Assembly: GCA_905221605.1 (NCBI GenBank) | Contig: CAJNDS010002579.1 | Location: forward strand, 62,001-126,000 | Direction: 5' to 3' | DNA: 64,000 nucleotides | DNA from: Symbiodinium natans | Lineage: Eukaryota; Sar; Dinophyceae; Suessiales; Symbiodiniaceae | Shown here: piece after piece, positions 61,154 through 64,000 of the stretch | Layout: every line of letters starts with the position of its first letter | Position numbering within the stretch: the first letter of the stretch is position 1 | Position numbers and translations under genes: made by a program | Notes under the pieces: generated by a model | Told to the model about the DNA's origin: nothing | Seen by the model: the letters and a program-made list of their open reading frames with translations, nothing else | The model's database searches: none

Positions 61154-61460
61154 TGAACCCCCAGAGGGTCCTTTTGTAGTACCAGCATGGACTTGGGCAC
61201 CACAAGCCCTATTTGGGATGGTTTTTCGGCAGCCCTCAGCCCTAAACCCTAAGCCCTAAAGCCTAAAGCCTAAAGCCTAAAGCCTAAAGCCTAAAGCCTA
61301 AAGCCTTTAGCCTAAAGCTTTGTAAAGCCTAAAGCCTAAACCCTAACCCTAAACCCTAAACCCTAAATCCTAACCCTAACCCTAAACCCTAAACCCTAAA
61401 TCCTAACCCTAAACCCTAAACCCTAGTTCCAGCACAGTACTACAAAAGGGCCCTTTGGGC
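61154..61460. mobile_element. MITE family D copy expanded by AAAGCCT and CCCTAAA repeats
   Basis: The left part GGGTCCTTTTGTAGTACCAG and right part GTACTACAAAAGGGCCC are inverted. Between them CCCTATTTGGGATGGTTTTT matches 53072-53191. About 200 bp of tandem AAAGCCT (about nine units, 61255-61315) and CCCTAAA/CCCTAACCCT units fill the middle. Confidence 0.65.
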
Positions 61461-62189
61461 TTTGAGCCCTGAAGCCCGCGAGCCCCAGGCCGAAGAAGTG
61501 CTGGGATACAACGTCTTCAAGGAGAGGGCGTTCGTTTAGGGTTTAGGGTTTAGGGTTTAGGGTTTAGGGTTTAGGGCTTCGCAAAGCGCATCCCAGGCTT
61601 GTAAAGCTCGTTGACAACCTTCGCCATGCCGATCCCAACCTAGAGGCTTTGCACCTTGCCAATGTTTGCGCTGCTTGAATGAACCCTAAAATTGGGGGGT
61701 CATATACCCTGAGTACTATAAATTCCGATTAAGGTATATGAACCCTAAACCCTAAACCCTCAACCCGAAACCCTAAAAACTGGTATCTTCGCAGGGTTTT
61801 AGGGCCTGTAGGGTTTTAGGTCGTAAGGTGTCGGGCTAAGCCCCAACGACTGTAAGGTCTACTCTGGCTCTAAGCCGCCTGATTTAGGGTTTGTACTGTA
61901 TGCTTCTCCGAGCTCCTCAAGCCTCTGAAGTGGCCTCAAATTTTCTACACCTTGCCGAACCCTAAACCCGCAACCCCCAATCCTAAACCCCAAGCCCCAA
62001 ACCCCAAAGAACCCAAAAACCATAAAGACCCCAAACTCTAAGAACCCAAAGACCCTCAAGACCCCAAAGAATTCGGAGACCCTAAAGACCCCAAACTCCA
62101 GCGCGCCCGCGCAGGACTATGGCTCCCAGAGCACATTGCAGCTCGTGAAACTCGCAGGCTCTTGCCAGACTTTCTGGCAGGGTCCCTAA
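61461..62189. other. TTTAGGG array, MITE family B fragment, unique sequence
   Basis: A TTTAGGG array lies at 61535-61580. A family B fragment lies at about 61677-61750 (GAACCCTAAAATTGGGGGGTCATATACC), its right end passing straight into CCCTAAA. No gene was seen. Confidence 0.55.
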
Positions 62190-63594
62190 ACCCCAAACCC
62201 TAAACCCCAAACCCTAAACCCTAAATACTAAACCCTAAACCCTAAACCCTAAACCCTAAACCCTAAACCCTAATTGGGGTTTTTTAGGGCTTCTAGGGCT
62301 TCGCTCCTTCCACCGCTGAACTCTCTTTGGCCCTTCGGGTTTCGTGGTTGAGGTCCTATTTCCTTAGCCAGGGCACCAGGAACCCACAATCTCTGCACTC
62401 CCCCCCCCCCCCAATTCCCCCCCAAAACTCCAGAATCTCCACGCCTTGTACCTTAAGGTTTGGGGGGTTTAGGGTTGCTCAAACTCTCAACCCATCAGCT
62501 GACCATCGGGGTGTACTGCCGCCGGACAGTTGATGCTTGTGTGGAATCGTGATGCCCGTACGAAGTCTGCCTGCGTGCCCACCGGCTGCGCCCAAAATTG
62601 TTCTAAGGCCGGCCAGTGTGGGACTATTTGGGGAGTGTAAGGTTCTTGACTATTCTGGCTCTTGTGAGCATGTGTCAAAAAGGGGTTTCGGGAACCTGAA
62701 GATTACGTAGCGCTAGACCCTGAACACTGAACCCTGAACCCTAGACCCACCCAAAGACCGCAACGCAGCCCGAAACCCTAAACCCTAAACCCTAAACCCT
62801 AAACCCTAAACCCTAAACCCTAAACCCTAAACCCTAAACCCTAAACCCTGAACCCTGAACCCTGAACCCTGAACCCTAGACCCACCCAAAGACCGCAAAG
62901 CCTTCAAACGCCGTCACCAGGCTGTGAGCACAACCGCTCCAACAACGCGAACTTGGGGGGCTGCGGACCACCCCGCCGATTTCATGCCCATCCGCCTTGC
63001 TTTTGGCGTTTTGGGGGTATAGGGTTTAGGGCTAGGGTTTAGGGTTTAGGGTTTAGGGTTTAGGGTTTAGGGTTCAGGGTTTAGGGTTTAGGGTTTAGGG
63101 TTTAATAGGGTTTAGGGTTTAGGGTTCCTGGCTTAGGGGTTCAAGGGGTTTAGGGTTTAGGGTTCAGTACCCTCAGTTCGAAGAGCGTGCTGCAAAAGTT
63201 CTAGTGTGATGATGTCGTGGAAGCCTCGGGAAGCAGCTCATCAAGAGTCGGCTAAAAGACCATAAGAATGTACCGGGAGGACGGATTTTCCGGGCCATGA
63301 AGAGGAGGTCCTACTTCTACGTCCACCAGGGTGGTAAAGTCAAGAAGGACAGAAAGACGAACGAAAGGGTGGTGGGATGAAGATCAAAGGACTCTATCCA
63401 GGATCCAGAGTATGCCCTTATTCCGTTTTTTTGGGGGTTTATGTTCCACGACAAGCCCCTTTAAGCAAAAAAGGGGGGGACCCTTTTCTTCCCAGGCTAC
63501 TCTTGGGTCTAGCGAAAGGATGAATCACTGGCCTTTGTGTGGAACCCGTGCTGATACTCAGGCCCCTTTCGAGCTGCAGGGCTCTCGGATTTAG
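62190..63594. other. Telomere-like arrays and unique sequence, no recognised gene
   Basis: Arrays lie at 62190-62275 (-), 62770-62880 (-, ending in CCCTGAA units) and 63020-63165 (+). The segment CCCTGAACCCTAGACCCACCCAAAGACCGCAA occurs twice (about 62731 and 62870) on either side of the array. 63185-63390 is unique and could include exon sequence, but no domain was recognised. Confidence 0.5.
63396..63513. mobile_element. MITE family C, copy at 63.4 kb
   Basis: The left end TCCAGGATCCAGAGTATGCC and right end GGCTACTCTTGGGTCTAG are inverted. The interior CCCTTATTCCGTTTTTTTGG and AAGCAAAAAAGGGGGGG is typical of the family. Confidence 0.75.
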
Positions 63595-64000
63595 GGTTTA
63601 GGGTTTAGGATTTAGGGCTTAGGGTTTAGGGTTCAGGGCGTAGGGTTTATGTCATTGGGCCTTCGGGAGAGAAGCCAGAGGTTTGCTATACTTGTTTGAG
63701 TCTAGGGCTTAGAGTGTCGGGGTTGAGGGATTTGGGGGATTTTGTTTTTGAGTACCCAGGGTTTTGTGCTGCGGGTCAGCAGGGCTTGGGGGCGTCACTG
63801 TCAGAAAAAAGACCTGCAACACTCGCACACAAAAAGTTTTTTTCTGCGGGGACTCTTAGATTTTGGCGGCTCACGGATTGTGGGATTGTTTTTCTAGCAG
63901 CCCGAAACCCTGAACCCCATACCCTAAACCCTAAACTTTCTTCAAGCTCTTGGCAGGTTGGTCTGGAAAACTGGGTGACGCAAGAGGAGCGGCTTCCTGG
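63595..64000. other. Short TTTAGGG array and unique sequence to window end
   Basis: The array lies at 63592-63650 with variants. The remainder has no recognisable gene. Confidence 0.55.

Noticed and set aside
1-64000. Chromosome end or subtelomere
   Set aside because: Telomere-like arrays are short, decayed and in both orientations throughout, with none terminal to the window.

Overview
The window looks like nuclear DNA of a dinoflagellate, probably Symbiodiniaceae or a relative. Four things point that way. Telomere-type TTTAGGG/CCCTAAA repeats occur internally and on both strands throughout. A Ty1/copia retrotransposon carries a long Gag and extra pol domains of the kind I associate with dinoflagellates. 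A split gene encodes an N-terminal ubiquitin-like domain followed by DNA-level near-identical ankyrin repeats. Its intron ends with the AG|G acceptor common in dinoflagellates. The species assignment is inference; no rRNA, tRNA, organellar or bacterial genes were recognised.

Layout. 1-11461: telomere-like arrays alternating with short palindromic (MITE-like) elements, plus a broken copia RNase H relic at 4598-5273. 11462-20758: one essentially complete Ty1/copia LTR retrotransposon on the minus strand, with 229-bp LTRs differing at one base, a TAGGG target-site duplication inside a TTTAGGG array, a polypurine tract and a primer site resembling the initiator tRNA-Met anticodon arm. Its order is Gag, aspartic protease, cytosine-methyltransferase-like region, integrase, 2OG-Fe(II)-oxygenase-like region, reverse transcriptase, RNase H, then a membrane/Cys-His tail. 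20759-23050: arrays and MITE-like elements. 23051-25098: the ubiquitin-like/ankyrin gene, with a 497-bp intron that holds both a MITE and a telomere-like array. 25099-33110: arrays and MITEs.

33110-44690 has a different texture: GAT/CAT triplet repeats, two 55-bp minisatellites in opposite orientation around about 4.5 kb, an AT-rich block with long inverted similarity, CAA-type repeats, a 39-bp palindromic tandem repeat, a 3.5-kb AATTC/TTTGAA satellite with a period of about 320 bp, and TA/TTA microsatellites. 44700-64000 returns to telomere-like arrays, MITE-like elements and a duplicated coiled-coil exon-like segment.

The retroelement proteins would act as one polyprotein (capsid, protease, integrase, RT-RNase H). 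The two accessory domains suggest an element able to modify nucleic acid. Two homopolymer frameshifts and one in-frame TGA mean that either recoding, mutation or assembly error separates the blocks. Much of the rest records nested insertion: telomere-like repeats lie inside recognisable older elements, and the copia element lies inside a telomere-like array.
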